Below are positions 57,021-64,000 of a stretch of DNA of 64,000 nucleotides, piece after piece (within the stretch, counting starts at the first letter, position 1; every line of letters starts with the position of its first letter). The notes below the pieces were generated by a model. It did not search any database and was not told where the DNA came from. It worked only from the letters and a program-made list of their open reading frames with translations. The DNA is from Verrucomicrobiota bacterium. GTDB taxonomy: Bacteria > Verrucomicrobiota > Kiritimatiellia > SS1-B-03-39 > UBA6053. A program made the position numbers and the translations under genes. The stretch covers positions 1 through 64,000 of the forward strand of contig JAFIGD010000027.1 of NCBI GenBank assembly GCA_020831625.1, given 5' to 3'.

Positions 57021-57108
57021 AAATTTCTCCCTCTGCCTCTCCGCCTTCCTTCCCTTCCTTCTCTTCTGTTCAAAAAACCCCGCTGCCTCACAGCACCCTG
57101 CCACAAAG

Positions 57109-57138
57109 ATCAGTGTCTATCTGTGTTCATCAGTGGTT
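57109..57138. repeat. Decamer trio, copy 4
   Basis: ATCAGTGTCT, ATCTGTGTTC and ATCAGTGGTT follow at exact 10-base spacing. It is preceded by CTGCCTCACAGCACCCTG. Confidence 0.8.
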
Positions 57139-57333
57139 TATTCCCCCGCTCTCCCTCACAGCACCCTGCCACAACGTCCGCTTCAAAGGTTGCGGAGAAA
57201 ATGGTACTGTGGTGTGCGGCTGGAAAGCCGCCCCTCCGAAGACTTTACCCTCTGACCTCTAAATCCTGTCAAAAAAAGAGCCTGAAAGTCCTTAGGTTCC
57301 GGGATTGCGAAACGCGTGTATCTGAGGTAGAGT

Positions 57334-57663
57334 ATGCCCATGGTAAATTCCACCCTGACATCCGAAGGGTATGAGCAGGCCGCTCAGTGCCTGCGCACCC
57401 TGTCGCACCCGGTCCGTCTCCACATGGTGGAGCTGATGCTGCACGGACGGCACACGGTGACCGAACTGGCGGAGGCCTGCGGGGTCCAGCAGCATGTGGC
57501 TTCGGAACATCTGCGGCTGATGCAGCACTGCAATCTGCTCAACCGCGAGCGCGAAGGCCGTAAAACCTTTTATCAGGTCGCTGAGCCGGGCCTGGAATCC
57601 ATTATGTTTTGTATTCGTAAACGATTCGGCGAGGATAGTCCCTCCGGGAAAGACAAATCATGA
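57334..57663 (+). CDS. ArsR-family winged-helix regulator
   Basis: 109 residues. The domain begins LRTLSHPVRLHMVELML and contains the recognition helix HTVTELAEACGVQQHVASEHLRLM. There is no obvious C-x-C metal site, so the inducer is not clear. GAGG lies upstream of the first ATG; the second ATG two codons on is possible. It overlaps the adenosyltransferase gene by ATGA. Confidence 0.88.
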   Translation: MPMVNSTLTSEGYEQAAQCLRTLSHPVRLHMVELMLHGRHTVTELAEACGVQQHVASEHLRLMQHCNLLNREREGRKTFYQVAEPGLESIMFCIRKRFGEDSPSGKDKS

Positions 57664-58217
57664 GCATTACCACGCGTCGCGGGGACGAAGGAAAAACCCA
57701 ACTCTATTCGGGACAAGTGATCTCCAAATCCGATTTGCCGCCCCAGGCGGTGGGCGCGCTCGACGAGGCGGTCAGCGTCCTGGGCATCGCCCGCAGTCTC
57801 ACAGACGATTCGGATCTGCACGACCGCATTCTGGAGCTGCAGCGCGCCTGCTTTGTGGTCGGTTCCGAACTGGCCACCCATCCGGACTCCATTCACCGGC
57901 TGAAAGAACGGGTGGACGAGGAGTTTCTGCGCACGCTGGACGCGGAACGCGACCGGCTGGAATCGGTCGTGCCCATGCCCGACGGCTTTGTCATCCCCGG
58001 CGGCACCCCGCTGGCCGCGCATCTGGATCACGCCCGCACCATTTTCCGGCGCTGTGAGCGGGTCGCGGTGGAAATGTATGAAAAAGGCCTCACGCAAAAT
58101 CTGCTGGTCCTCAAATGGCTGAACCGCGCCTCCGATCTGCTCTGGCTGTTCGCGCGGCAGGTCGAAGGCGGTTCCGTGACGCCCCGGCGGGTGCGATCCG
58201 CTCCGGTTTCCAATTGA
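57660..58217 (+). CDS. Cob(I)alamin adenosyltransferase (PduO type)
   Basis: 185 residues, five-helix bundle. The ATP-binding N-terminus is TTRRGDEGKTQLYSG, and later IPGGTPLAAHLDHARTIFRRCERVAV and NRASDLLWLFARQVE. It attaches 5'-deoxyadenosine to cob(I)alamin. Coupling to an ArsR regulator is unusual. No B12-dependent enzyme lies in the window. Confidence 0.92.
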   Translation: MSITTRRGDEGKTQLYSGQVISKSDLPPQAVGALDEAVSVLGIARSLTDDSDLHDRILELQRACFVVGSELATHPDSIHRLKERVDEEFLRTLDAERDRLESVVPMPDGFVIPGGTPLAAHLDHARTIFRRCERVAVEMYEKGLTQNLLVLKWLNRASDLLWLFARQVEGGSVTPRRVRSAPVSN

Positions 58218-58292
58218 CCTAACCCGTTTTGAACGGCATAAATACACCCTTCTCACACCATTAACCCCTGTTATTTTCACGTTGGAGACCCT

Positions 58293-59384
58293 ATGAGCCT
58301 GCCTGTCCGCCCCGCATCCGAATGCCGTTTTGATCTCGTCAGCCTTGGCGAATGCATGGTCCGCCTGAGCCCGCCCGGCCACGGAAGGATCGAATTCACG
58401 GACAGCCTGGAGGTCTGGGTCGGCGGCGGCGAGTACAATGTCGCCTACGCGCTCAGCCGTCTCGGCCTGCGCACCGGCTGGGTGGGCGGTCTGGTGGATA
58501 ATCCCCTCGGCAAAATCGTCCAGCGCCACGCCCGCTCCATGGGGGTCGACTGCTCCTACGCCCCGGTCATGAAATATGACGGCGTCGGCCGCGAGGCCCG
58601 CATGGGCCTGAACTTCACCGAAGTCGGCTCCGGACCCCGCGCCAGTGTCACCCTCTATGACCGCGGGCATTCCGCCACCTCAAAAATGAAGGTGGAGGAT
58701 GTCGACTGGGACACGCTCTTCCGCAAAGACGGGGTGCGCTGGCTGCACACCGGCGGGATTTTCACCTGCCTGTCCGACTCCACCCGCGAGGTCGCCGCCC
58801 ACGTGCTCAAGCTCGCCAAAGAAACCGGCACCATCGTCAGCTACGACCTGAATTTCCGCTCCAAACTCTGGTCCAGCGAGGAAGCCATCGCCACCACCCG
58901 CCCGCTCGCGCACTACATCGACTGCCTCATCGGCAACGAGGAGGATTTCCAGGCGGTGCTCGGCTACGACATCGAGGGGGTGGACCACAACCTTTCCGCC
59001 CTGCCGATCGAATCCTACAAAAACATGGTCCGCCGCGTGGCCGCCGACTACGACAACCTCAAAATCATCGGCACCACCCTCCGCGAGGTCGTCAGCGCCA
59101 CCGTCAACAACTGGTCCGCGATTCTCTACAACGCCGCCGACGGACAGTTTTATAAAGGTCCGGATTTCGACGGCATGGAGATCGAGGACCGGGTCGGCGG
59201 CGGCGACGGATTCGCCAGCGGCTTCGCCTACGCCTTCCTGAACGGGGCCGCGCCGCAGGAGGCGGTCAATCTCGGCACCGCCCACGGCGCGCTGCTGCAG
59301 ACCACCCGCGGCGACACCTCGCAAATCACCCTGACCGAACTGCAACACGTCGCCAAAGGCGGCTCGGCCCGCATTAACCGCTAA
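58293..59384 (+). CDS. PfkB-family sugar kinase (KDG kinase-like)
   Basis: 363 residues. GECMVRLSPPGHG near the start, GGGEYNVAYALSRLG, then the C-terminal RVGGGDGFASGFAYAFL with the catalytic Asp near residue 302. The opening resembles 2-keto-3-deoxygluconate kinases (KdgK), but fructokinase-like roles cannot be excluded. GGAG precedes the ATG. Confidence 0.88.
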   Translation: MSLPVRPASECRFDLVSLGECMVRLSPPGHGRIEFTDSLEVWVGGGEYNVAYALSRLGLRTGWVGGLVDNPLGKIVQRHARSMGVDCSYAPVMKYDGVGREARMGLNFTEVGSGPRASVTLYDRGHSATSKMKVEDVDWDTLFRKDGVRWLHTGGIFTCLSDSTREVAAHVLKLAKETGTIVSYDLNFRSKLWSSEEAIATTRPLAHYIDCLIGNEEDFQAVLGYDIEGVDHNLSALPIESYKNMVRRVAADYDNLKIIGTTLREVVSATVNNWSAILYNAADGQFYKGPDFDGMEIEDRVGGGDGFASGFAYAFLNGAAPQEAVNLGTAHGALLQTTRGDTSQITLTELQHVAKGGSARINR

Positions 59385-59404
59385 ATCCTTCTCCCAATAC
59401 CCCC

Positions 59405-60241
59405 ATGTCACGCATCACCCTGCTCATCGTCTGCCCGGACGAATCCGGACTCATCGCCCGCATCACCGGGGTGCTGCACCGGCACGGGGGCAACATCGTC
59501 GAAAACGGTGAATACGTGGACCCGGACCGCCGGCGGTTCTTCATGCGCACCGCCGTCGAAGGGGTTTCGGATGTGGATTTGCTGGAGCGGGTCCTCAAGA
59601 CCGAACTCCCCAAAGAGGCCGACATTAAGATCAGCACTCAGGCGCGCAAGAACGTGGTGATCATGGCCACCACCGAGCCGCACTGTCTGGGCGATCTGCT
59701 GATCCGCGCCTCCTTCGGCGATTTGCCCATGAACGTGCGCTGCGTGATCTCCAATCACGGCACCCTGCGCGACCTCACCCAGTCCTTCAACATTCCCTTC
59801 CACGAACTTTCCGCGAACGGGCTGACCCGCGAGGCGCACGAGGCCAACGTCAGCGCGATCCTGGAACGGGAAAACCCGGACCTGATTGTGATGGCGAAAT
59901 ACATGCGCATTCTCACCTCCGACTTTATTCAGCGCTATCCGAACCGGATTCTCAACATTCATCACAGCTTTCTCCCCGCCTTTATCGGGGCCAATCCCTA
60001 CCGCCAGGCCTGGGAGCGCGGCGTGAAAATCATCGGCGCCACCGCCCACTTCGCCAGCGAGGACCTTGACGAAGGTCCGATCATCGCCCAGGATGTCATC
60101 CCCGTCACCCACAGCCACGGCCCCAAAGAAATGGCCCGCAACGGACGCGATGTCGAAAAACGCGTCCTTGCCCGCGCCGTCCGCTTTGTGCTGGAGGACC
60201 GGGTGGTGGTCACCGGTAATAAAACCATAATCTTTGAGTAA
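59405..60241 (+). CDS. purU: Formyltetrahydrofolate deformylase
   Basis: 278 residues. An N-terminal ACT domain (VCPDESGLIARITGVLHRHG) is followed by a formyltransferase-like domain with NIHHSFLPAFIGANPYRQAW and the catalytic Asp in ASEDLDEGPIIAQDV. It releases formate from formyl-THF, balancing one-carbon units for purine synthesis. It precedes a repeat-rich spacer and nadB. Confidence 0.94.
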   Translation: MSRITLLIVCPDESGLIARITGVLHRHGGNIVENGEYVDPDRRRFFMRTAVEGVSDVDLLERVLKTELPKEADIKISTQARKNVVIMATTEPHCLGDLLIRASFGDLPMNVRCVISNHGTLRDLTQSFNIPFHELSANGLTREAHEANVSAILERENPDLIVMAKYMRILTSDFIQRYPNRILNIHHSFLPAFIGANPYRQAWERGVKIIGATAHFASEDLDEGPIIAQDVIPVTHSHGPKEMARNGRDVEKRVLARAVRFVLEDRVVVTGNKTIIFE

Positions 60242-60266
60242 TATGAGCAGGCAGTCTGAGAGTAGA

Positions 60267-60294
60267 GATCAGAGGTCAGAGGTCAGAGGTCAGG
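60267..60294. repeat. Heptamer array GGTCAGA
   Basis: Four 7-base units, GATCAGA GGTCAGA GGTCAGA GGTCAGG. It lies four bases before the TCAYTCG array. Decayed relatives in opposite orientation lie at 56915-56935 and 57250-57270. Confidence 0.8.
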
Positions 60295-60298
60295 GAAT

Positions 60299-60403
60299 GC
60301 ACTCCCCACTCCGCACTCCCCATTCATCACTCCCCATTCGTCACTCGTCATTCGTCACTCGTCACTCCCCATTCGTCACTCGTCACTCTCCACTCGTCAC
60401 TCC
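60299..60403. repeat. Heptamer array TCAYTCG, copy 3
   Basis: Fifteen 7-base units with CCATTCG/TCACTCG/CCACTCC variants. It sits in the 5' leader of nadB, whose GAGG ribosome site follows its right end immediately. Confidence 0.9.
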
Positions 60404-60415
60404 CGAGGTTCTTCC

Positions 60416-62044
60416 GTGATGCGCACTCTCGACACGCCGGTCCTGGTGATCGGATCCGGAATCGCCGGGCTGATGGCCTCGCTGAAGCTGGCGCGGACGC
60501 AGGAGGTGGTTCTGGTCACCAAGCGGCAGGCCGACGTCTCCAGCAGCAACTGGGCGCAGGGCGGGATTTCCTGTGTGATGGATCCCGAGGACAGCTTCGA
60601 GGCGCACGTGGAGGACACCCTCGGCACCGGGTCCGGACTGTGCGACGAGGACGCCGTCCGCGCCGTGATCCGCGGCGGTCCCGACGGCATCCGCGCCCTG
60701 GAGGAGTTCGGAGTCCATTTTGAGCGCAAAATCGAGGAGCCCGCCGCCTACGATCTCGGCCGCGAGGGCGGACACACCCACCGCCGCGTCCTTCATGCCG
60801 GGGACATCACCGGCGAGGCCATCATCCGCTCGCTCGTCCAGGCCGCGATGGAGAATCCCCGCATCACCGTCATGGAAAACGCCATGGCCATCGATCTGGT
60901 CACCACCGGCTGGCTGAACGTCAACGGCGAGAACACCTGCATCGGCGCCTACTTCCTGGACACCGTCCGCAACGAGATTTTCGCCGTCCGCGCCCGGCAC
61001 ACGGTGCTGGCCACCGGCGGCGCCTGCAAGGTCTACCTCTACACCTCCAATCCCGATGTCGCCACCGGCGACGGCATCGCCATGGCCTGGCGCGCCGGTC
61101 TGCCGGTGAAAAACATGGAGATGATCCAGTTTCATCCCACCTGCCTTTTTCACCGCAACGCGAAGTCCTTTCTCATCAGCGAGGCCGTCCGCGGCGAGGG
61201 CGGCATCCTCGTCAACCACCGCGGCAAACCCTTTGTGGAGCATTTCGACCCCCGCGGCTCGCTCGCCCCCCGCGATATCGTCGCCCGCGCCATCGACCAC
61301 GAAATCAAACGCAGCGGCAAACCCTGCGTGTATATCGACATCACCGCCAAATCCGAAGCCTTCCTGCGCAACCGCTTTCCCTCCATCTACGATCGCTGCC
61401 GCAAACTCGGCATCGACATGGCCAAAGAGCCGATCCCCGTGGTGCCGGCCGCGCACTACTCCTGCGGCGGGGTCGAAGCCAACGTCGACGGCACCACCCG
61501 CATGCCCGGGCTCTACGTGATCGGCGAATGCGCCTGCACCGGACTGCACGGCGCCAACCGCCTCGCCAGCAACAGCCTGCTCGAAGGCCTGGTCATGGCC
61601 GGCAATGTCGCCGAAGCCATCCCTAAACTGAATCAACACCTCGCCAAACCCGGGCACATGATCCCCGACTGGCAGTCCTACCACGCCGTGCCCAGTGACG
61701 AGGCCGTCGTGGTCGAGCACAACTGGAACGAAGTCCGCACCTGTATGTGGGACTACGTCGGCATTGTCCGCACCGACAAACGCCTGGAGCGCGCCCTCCG
61801 CCGCATCCGCAACCTCCGCAACGAAATTCGCGAATACTACCTCGACTACCTCATCACCCCCGATGTTCTGGAACTCCGGAACCTCGCCACCGTCGCCGAA
61901 CTCGTCGTCCGCTGCGCCCGCAAGCGAAAAGAAAGCCGCGGGCTGCACTACACGCTCGACTATCCCGACACCCTTCCCGCCGCCGAAGAAACCGTTCTTC
62001 ACGATCCCCCCGGCGAATCTCTCAACCTGACCACACCCTTATGA
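60416..62044 (+). CDS. nadB: L-aspartate oxidase
   Basis: 542 residues (541 if ATG 60419 is used). FAD loop VLVIGSGIAGLMASLKLA, SSSNWAQGGISCVMDPEDSF, GHTHRRVLHAGDITG, HPTCLFHRNAKSFLISEAVRGEG and CGGVEANVDGTTRMPGLY. It makes iminoaspartate for NAD synthesis. GAGG lies seven bases before GTG 60416 and ten before ATG 60419. nadA and nadC are not adjacent. Confidence 0.95.
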   Translation: MMRTLDTPVLVIGSGIAGLMASLKLARTQEVVLVTKRQADVSSSNWAQGGISCVMDPEDSFEAHVEDTLGTGSGLCDEDAVRAVIRGGPDGIRALEEFGVHFERKIEEPAAYDLGREGGHTHRRVLHAGDITGEAIIRSLVQAAMENPRITVMENAMAIDLVTTGWLNVNGENTCIGAYFLDTVRNEIFAVRARHTVLATGGACKVYLYTSNPDVATGDGIAMAWRAGLPVKNMEMIQFHPTCLFHRNAKSFLISEAVRGEGGILVNHRGKPFVEHFDPRGSLAPRDIVARAIDHEIKRSGKPCVYIDITAKSEAFLRNRFPSIYDRCRKLGIDMAKEPIPVVPAAHYSCGGVEANVDGTTRMPGLYVIGECACTGLHGANRLASNSLLEGLVMAGNVAEAIPKLNQHLAKPGHMIPDWQSYHAVPSDEAVVVEHNWNEVRTCMWDYVGIVRTDKRLERALRRIRNLRNEIREYYLDYLITPDVLELRNLATVAELVVRCARKRKESRGLHYTLDYPDTLPAAEETVLHDPPGESLNLTTPL

Positions 62045-62526
62045 GCGCACAACTTCACCTGCACACCGCCTCCCTCGAGCGCGGGCCCGTCCATCTGGAA
62101 GGGACCCTGCGCGGTGCCGTCCTGGACCTCGGAAACGACCCGACCGTCCGCAATGTCGGCGATATCTTCTACGAACTGGATGCCGAACGGAAGTCCACCG
62201 ACATCCTCATCCGGGGCTCCGTTCGCGCGTCCATGGACCTCGAATGCGCAAGAAGTGGACGTTTTTTCTCGACAGAAGTCAAAGAATCCGCTTTTGTGCG
62301 CGACTATTCGATTTCGGAATGCCCCACCGGCGTGATGGATTTGACCGAGGATGTCCGCGAAGCCGTGCTTCTGGCCATCCCCACCTATCCCGTCAGTCCG
62401 GAGGCGCGCGACGAATCGTTTACCCCGCCCGGGATCAACCCCGGGGGGGACGAAACCGAATCGGACAACGAGCCCGGCACAGAAGGCTCCCCCTGGTCCG
62501 CTTTGAACAATCTAAACTTGCCTTAA
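62041..62526 (+). CDS. yceD: YceD/DUF177 protein
   Basis: 161 residues. The middle (RGSVRASMDLECARSGRFF, then DLTEDVREAVLLAIP) follows the DUF177 pattern, though the C-x2-C pair is reduced to one Cys. In most bacteria this family precedes rpmF and aids 23S rRNA maturation. It overlaps nadB by ATGA. The C-terminal tail is acidic. Confidence 0.82.
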   Translation: MSAQLHLHTASLERGPVHLEGTLRGAVLDLGNDPTVRNVGDIFYELDAERKSTDILIRGSVRASMDLECARSGRFFSTEVKESAFVRDYSISECPTGVMDLTEDVREAVLLAIPTYPVSPEARDESFTPPGINPGGDETESDNEPGTEGSPWSALNNLNLP

Positions 62527-62557
62527 CCCTGTAAACCACTGATTTTCCGAGGACATC

Positions 62558-62743
62558 ATGGCCCAACCCAAACACAAAACATCCAAATCCAAAAAGCGCC
62601 TCCGCCGCGCCTCCCACAACCGCCCCCTTCCCAAAGTCGCGGTCTGCAACGCCTGCGGCGAACCCGCGCTTCCCCACCGGATCTGCTCCGCCTGCGGCCA
62701 GTACAACGGCCGTCAGGTTCTCACCGTCTCCGGCGACGAATAA
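62558..62743 (+). CDS. rpmF: 50S ribosomal protein L32
   Basis: 61 residues: MAQPKHKTSKSKKRLRRASH, then CNACGEPALPHRICSACG, the zinc-binding C-x2-C pairs, and a short C-terminal tail. It is the standard partner of yceD and plsX. Confidence 0.96.
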   Translation: MAQPKHKTSKSKKRLRRASHNRPLPKVAVCNACGEPALPHRICSACGQYNGRQVLTVSGDE

Positions 62744-62782
62744 TCCCGTCCGCCGGGTTTTCGAACCTGTGCACGCGATCAT

Positions 62783-63799
62783 ATGCGCATAGCGGTTGAT
62801 GCAATGGGGGGCGATCACGCTCCCGATGAGATTGTTCCCGGCTGCGTGGAGGCCGTCCGCAAGCATTCCGGCATTACCCGGCTGATTCTTGTGGGCGATC
62901 ACGCCCGGCTCCGGCACGAACTCGAAAAGTGCGGCTCCTCCCCGGACGAGATCGATATCCACCACGCCTCCGAGGTGGTGGACATGGGCGAGGCTCCCGC
63001 GCTCGCCCTCCGCCGCAAAAAAGACTCCTCCATCGCGCGGGCCGTTGAACTCGTCAAAAAAGGCGAGGCCGACGCCCTCTTTTCCGCCGGCAGCACCGGA
63101 GCCGCCGTCGCCGGTGCCCAGCTCCGTCTGCGCACCCTGCAGGGCGTGGACCGGCCGGCCATCGCCACCGTGCTGCCCACCCAGAAACACAACGTCGTCC
63201 TGCTCGATGCCGGAGCCAACGCCGAATCCACCGAAAAAATGCTTTCTCAGTTCGCGGTCATGGGCAATGTCTACGCCCGCGAAGTGCTCGGCATGGAGAA
63301 TCCCCGCGTCGGCCTCCTGAGCATCGGCGAGGAAGACGCCAAAGGCAACGACCTCACCAAGCAAACCTTCAAGCTCCTCCAGGCCTCCCTGCTCAATTTT
63401 GTCGGGAATGTCGAAAGCCACGATGTCTTCGAGGGCAATGTCGATGTGGTCGTCTGCGACGGGTTCACCGGCAATGTGGTCCTCAAAACCAGCGAAGCCG
63501 TCGCCCACGCCATGCGCGCCTGGCTCAAAGCCGAGTTCACCGCCACTTTCACCCGCAAAATGGGTGCCCTCCTGCTCAAACCCGCCTTCGCCTCGCTCCG
63601 CCGCAAAACCGATTCCGAATCCATCGGCGGCGCCCCCCTCCTCGGCGTCAACGGCATCGTCTTCATCGGTCACGGCTCCTCCTCACGACACGCCGTCTTC
63701 AACGCCATCGGGGTCATCCGTGACTCCTTCCAGCACGATATCAACCACCATATTATTGACGATCTGGCGCGTCTGGCCGAGACCCGCAAATCGATTTGA
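62783..63799 (+). CDS. plsX: Phosphate acyltransferase PlsX
   Basis: 338 residues. RIAVDAMGGDHAPDEIVPG at the N-terminus is diagnostic, with FSAGSTGAAVAGAQLRL, LLSIGEEDAKGN and DGFTGNVVLKTSEA. It makes acyl-phosphate from acyl-ACP for phospholipid synthesis. The operon yceD-rpmF-plsX-fabH is typical. Confidence 0.96.
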   Translation: MRIAVDAMGGDHAPDEIVPGCVEAVRKHSGITRLILVGDHARLRHELEKCGSSPDEIDIHHASEVVDMGEAPALALRRKKDSSIARAVELVKKGEADALFSAGSTGAAVAGAQLRLRTLQGVDRPAIATVLPTQKHNVVLLDAGANAESTEKMLSQFAVMGNVYAREVLGMENPRVGLLSIGEEDAKGNDLTKQTFKLLQASLLNFVGNVESHDVFEGNVDVVVCDGFTGNVVLKTSEAVAHAMRAWLKAEFTATFTRKMGALLLKPAFASLRRKTDSESIGGAPLLGVNGIVFIGHGSSSRHAVFNAIGVIRDSFQHDINHHIIDDLARLAETRKSI

Positions 63800-63808
63800 A
63801 AGAACTTC

Positions 63809-64000
63809 ATGTCCATTCATATTCTAGGCACCGGCTCCTACGCCCCCGAACACGTCATGACCAACCACGATCTCGCGAAGATGGTGGACACCAACGACGA
63901 ATGGATCACCACCCGCACCGGCATCCGCGAACGCCGCATCGCCGCCCCCGACGAAGCCACCTCCGATCTCGCCACCCACGCCGCCCGCAAAGCCATTGAA
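63809..64000 (+). CDS. fabH: 3-oxoacyl-ACP synthase III (partial, runs off window)
   Basis: The first 64 codons only: [20 protein letters not shown], then [20 protein letters not shown]. These are the FabH N-terminus, and the position after plsX is canonical. The catalytic Cys lies beyond the window end. Confidence 0.92.
   Translation, partial: MSIHILGTGSYAPEHVMTNHDLAKMVDTNDEWITTRTGIRERRIAAPDEATSDLATHAARKAIE

Larger units (their letters stand above)
56718..57333. other. Gene-free region with clustered repeats
   Basis: About 600 bases without a convincing gene, between oppB (left) and the ArsR gene (right). It contains three CTGCCTCACAGC-type elements, two decamer trios and two 7-base-periodic tracts (TCTGAAC at 56915-56935 and CTCTGAC at 57250). 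It holds the promoters of both neighbours, which I could not locate with confidence. Confidence 0.7.

Noticed and set aside
58228-58240. Hairpin CCGTT-TTG-AACGG as terminator after the adenosyltransferase gene
   Set aside because: The stem is only 5 bp and no T-run follows.

Overview
The window is chromosomal DNA from a Gram-negative bacterium with a dense, GC-rich, housekeeping-dominated gene set. Gram-negative envelope markers are lipobox lipoproteins, an outer-membrane porin-like protein, type II pseudopilins, and ABC importers with secreted binding proteins. I think a member of the PVC group (Verrucomicrobiota/Kiritimatiellota-like) is the most likely source. The reasons are the lysine/alanine-rich H1-like protein, a Hanks-type kinase with HRDIKPGN and DWG motifs, Gfo/Idh dehydrogenase and GH36 enzymes, and intergenic low-complexity repeats. 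This assignment is inference; no rRNA is present to settle it. I see no phage, transposase, CRISPR or classical defence island.

Layout. 0-5 kb: lysine 2,3-aminomutase-like enzyme, two pseudopilins, RecD2 helicase, small YkoF-like protein. 5-11 kb: DUF985 cupin, rRNA methyltransferases, SerA, AmtB behind a sigma-54 promoter. 11-20 kb: a short Ser/Thr kinase, tRNA-Leu(GAG), FKBP isomerase, then a tightly overlapping prfB (with +1 frameshift)-trpC-trpF-trpB-yicC-gmk run and an H1-like protein. 20-35 kb: DedA-like protein, UvrC, pyruvate kinase, NUDIX, an unusual PLP enzyme, Era, efp-epmA, a novel membrane protein, metallophosphoesterase and Fmt. 34-42 kb: porin-like protein plus ZnuABC-like metal importer, then an RbsABC-like sugar importer. 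42-52 kb: a seven-helix protein with a Cys-rich tail, galE, DEAD-box helicase, GH36 alpha-galactosidase, ATP-dependent DNA ligase, Gfo/Idh oxidoreductase. 53-57 kb: Opp/Dpp peptide importer with an orphan ribbon-helix-helix antitoxin inside it. 57-64 kb: ArsR regulator with cobalamin adenosyltransferase, PfkB kinase, PurU, NadB, and yceD-rpmF-plsX-fabH (fabH cut by the window end).

How the parts connect. efp and epmA form one operon behind a near-consensus promoter, and a KamA-type mutase that could supply beta-lysine lies 29 kb away. The amtB promoter implies nitrogen control. A porin-like gene sits immediately upstream of a metal ABC importer. GalE, GH36 and sugar importers suggest galactoside use.

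The least explained signal is between the genes. Strictly periodic short repeats occur: heptamers TCAYTCG and GGTCAGA, a decamer ATCMGTGKNN in trios, and a hexamer TTAATC, together with a CTGCCTCACAGC-type element. One heptamer array supplies stop codons in all three frames on one strand and closes two genes.
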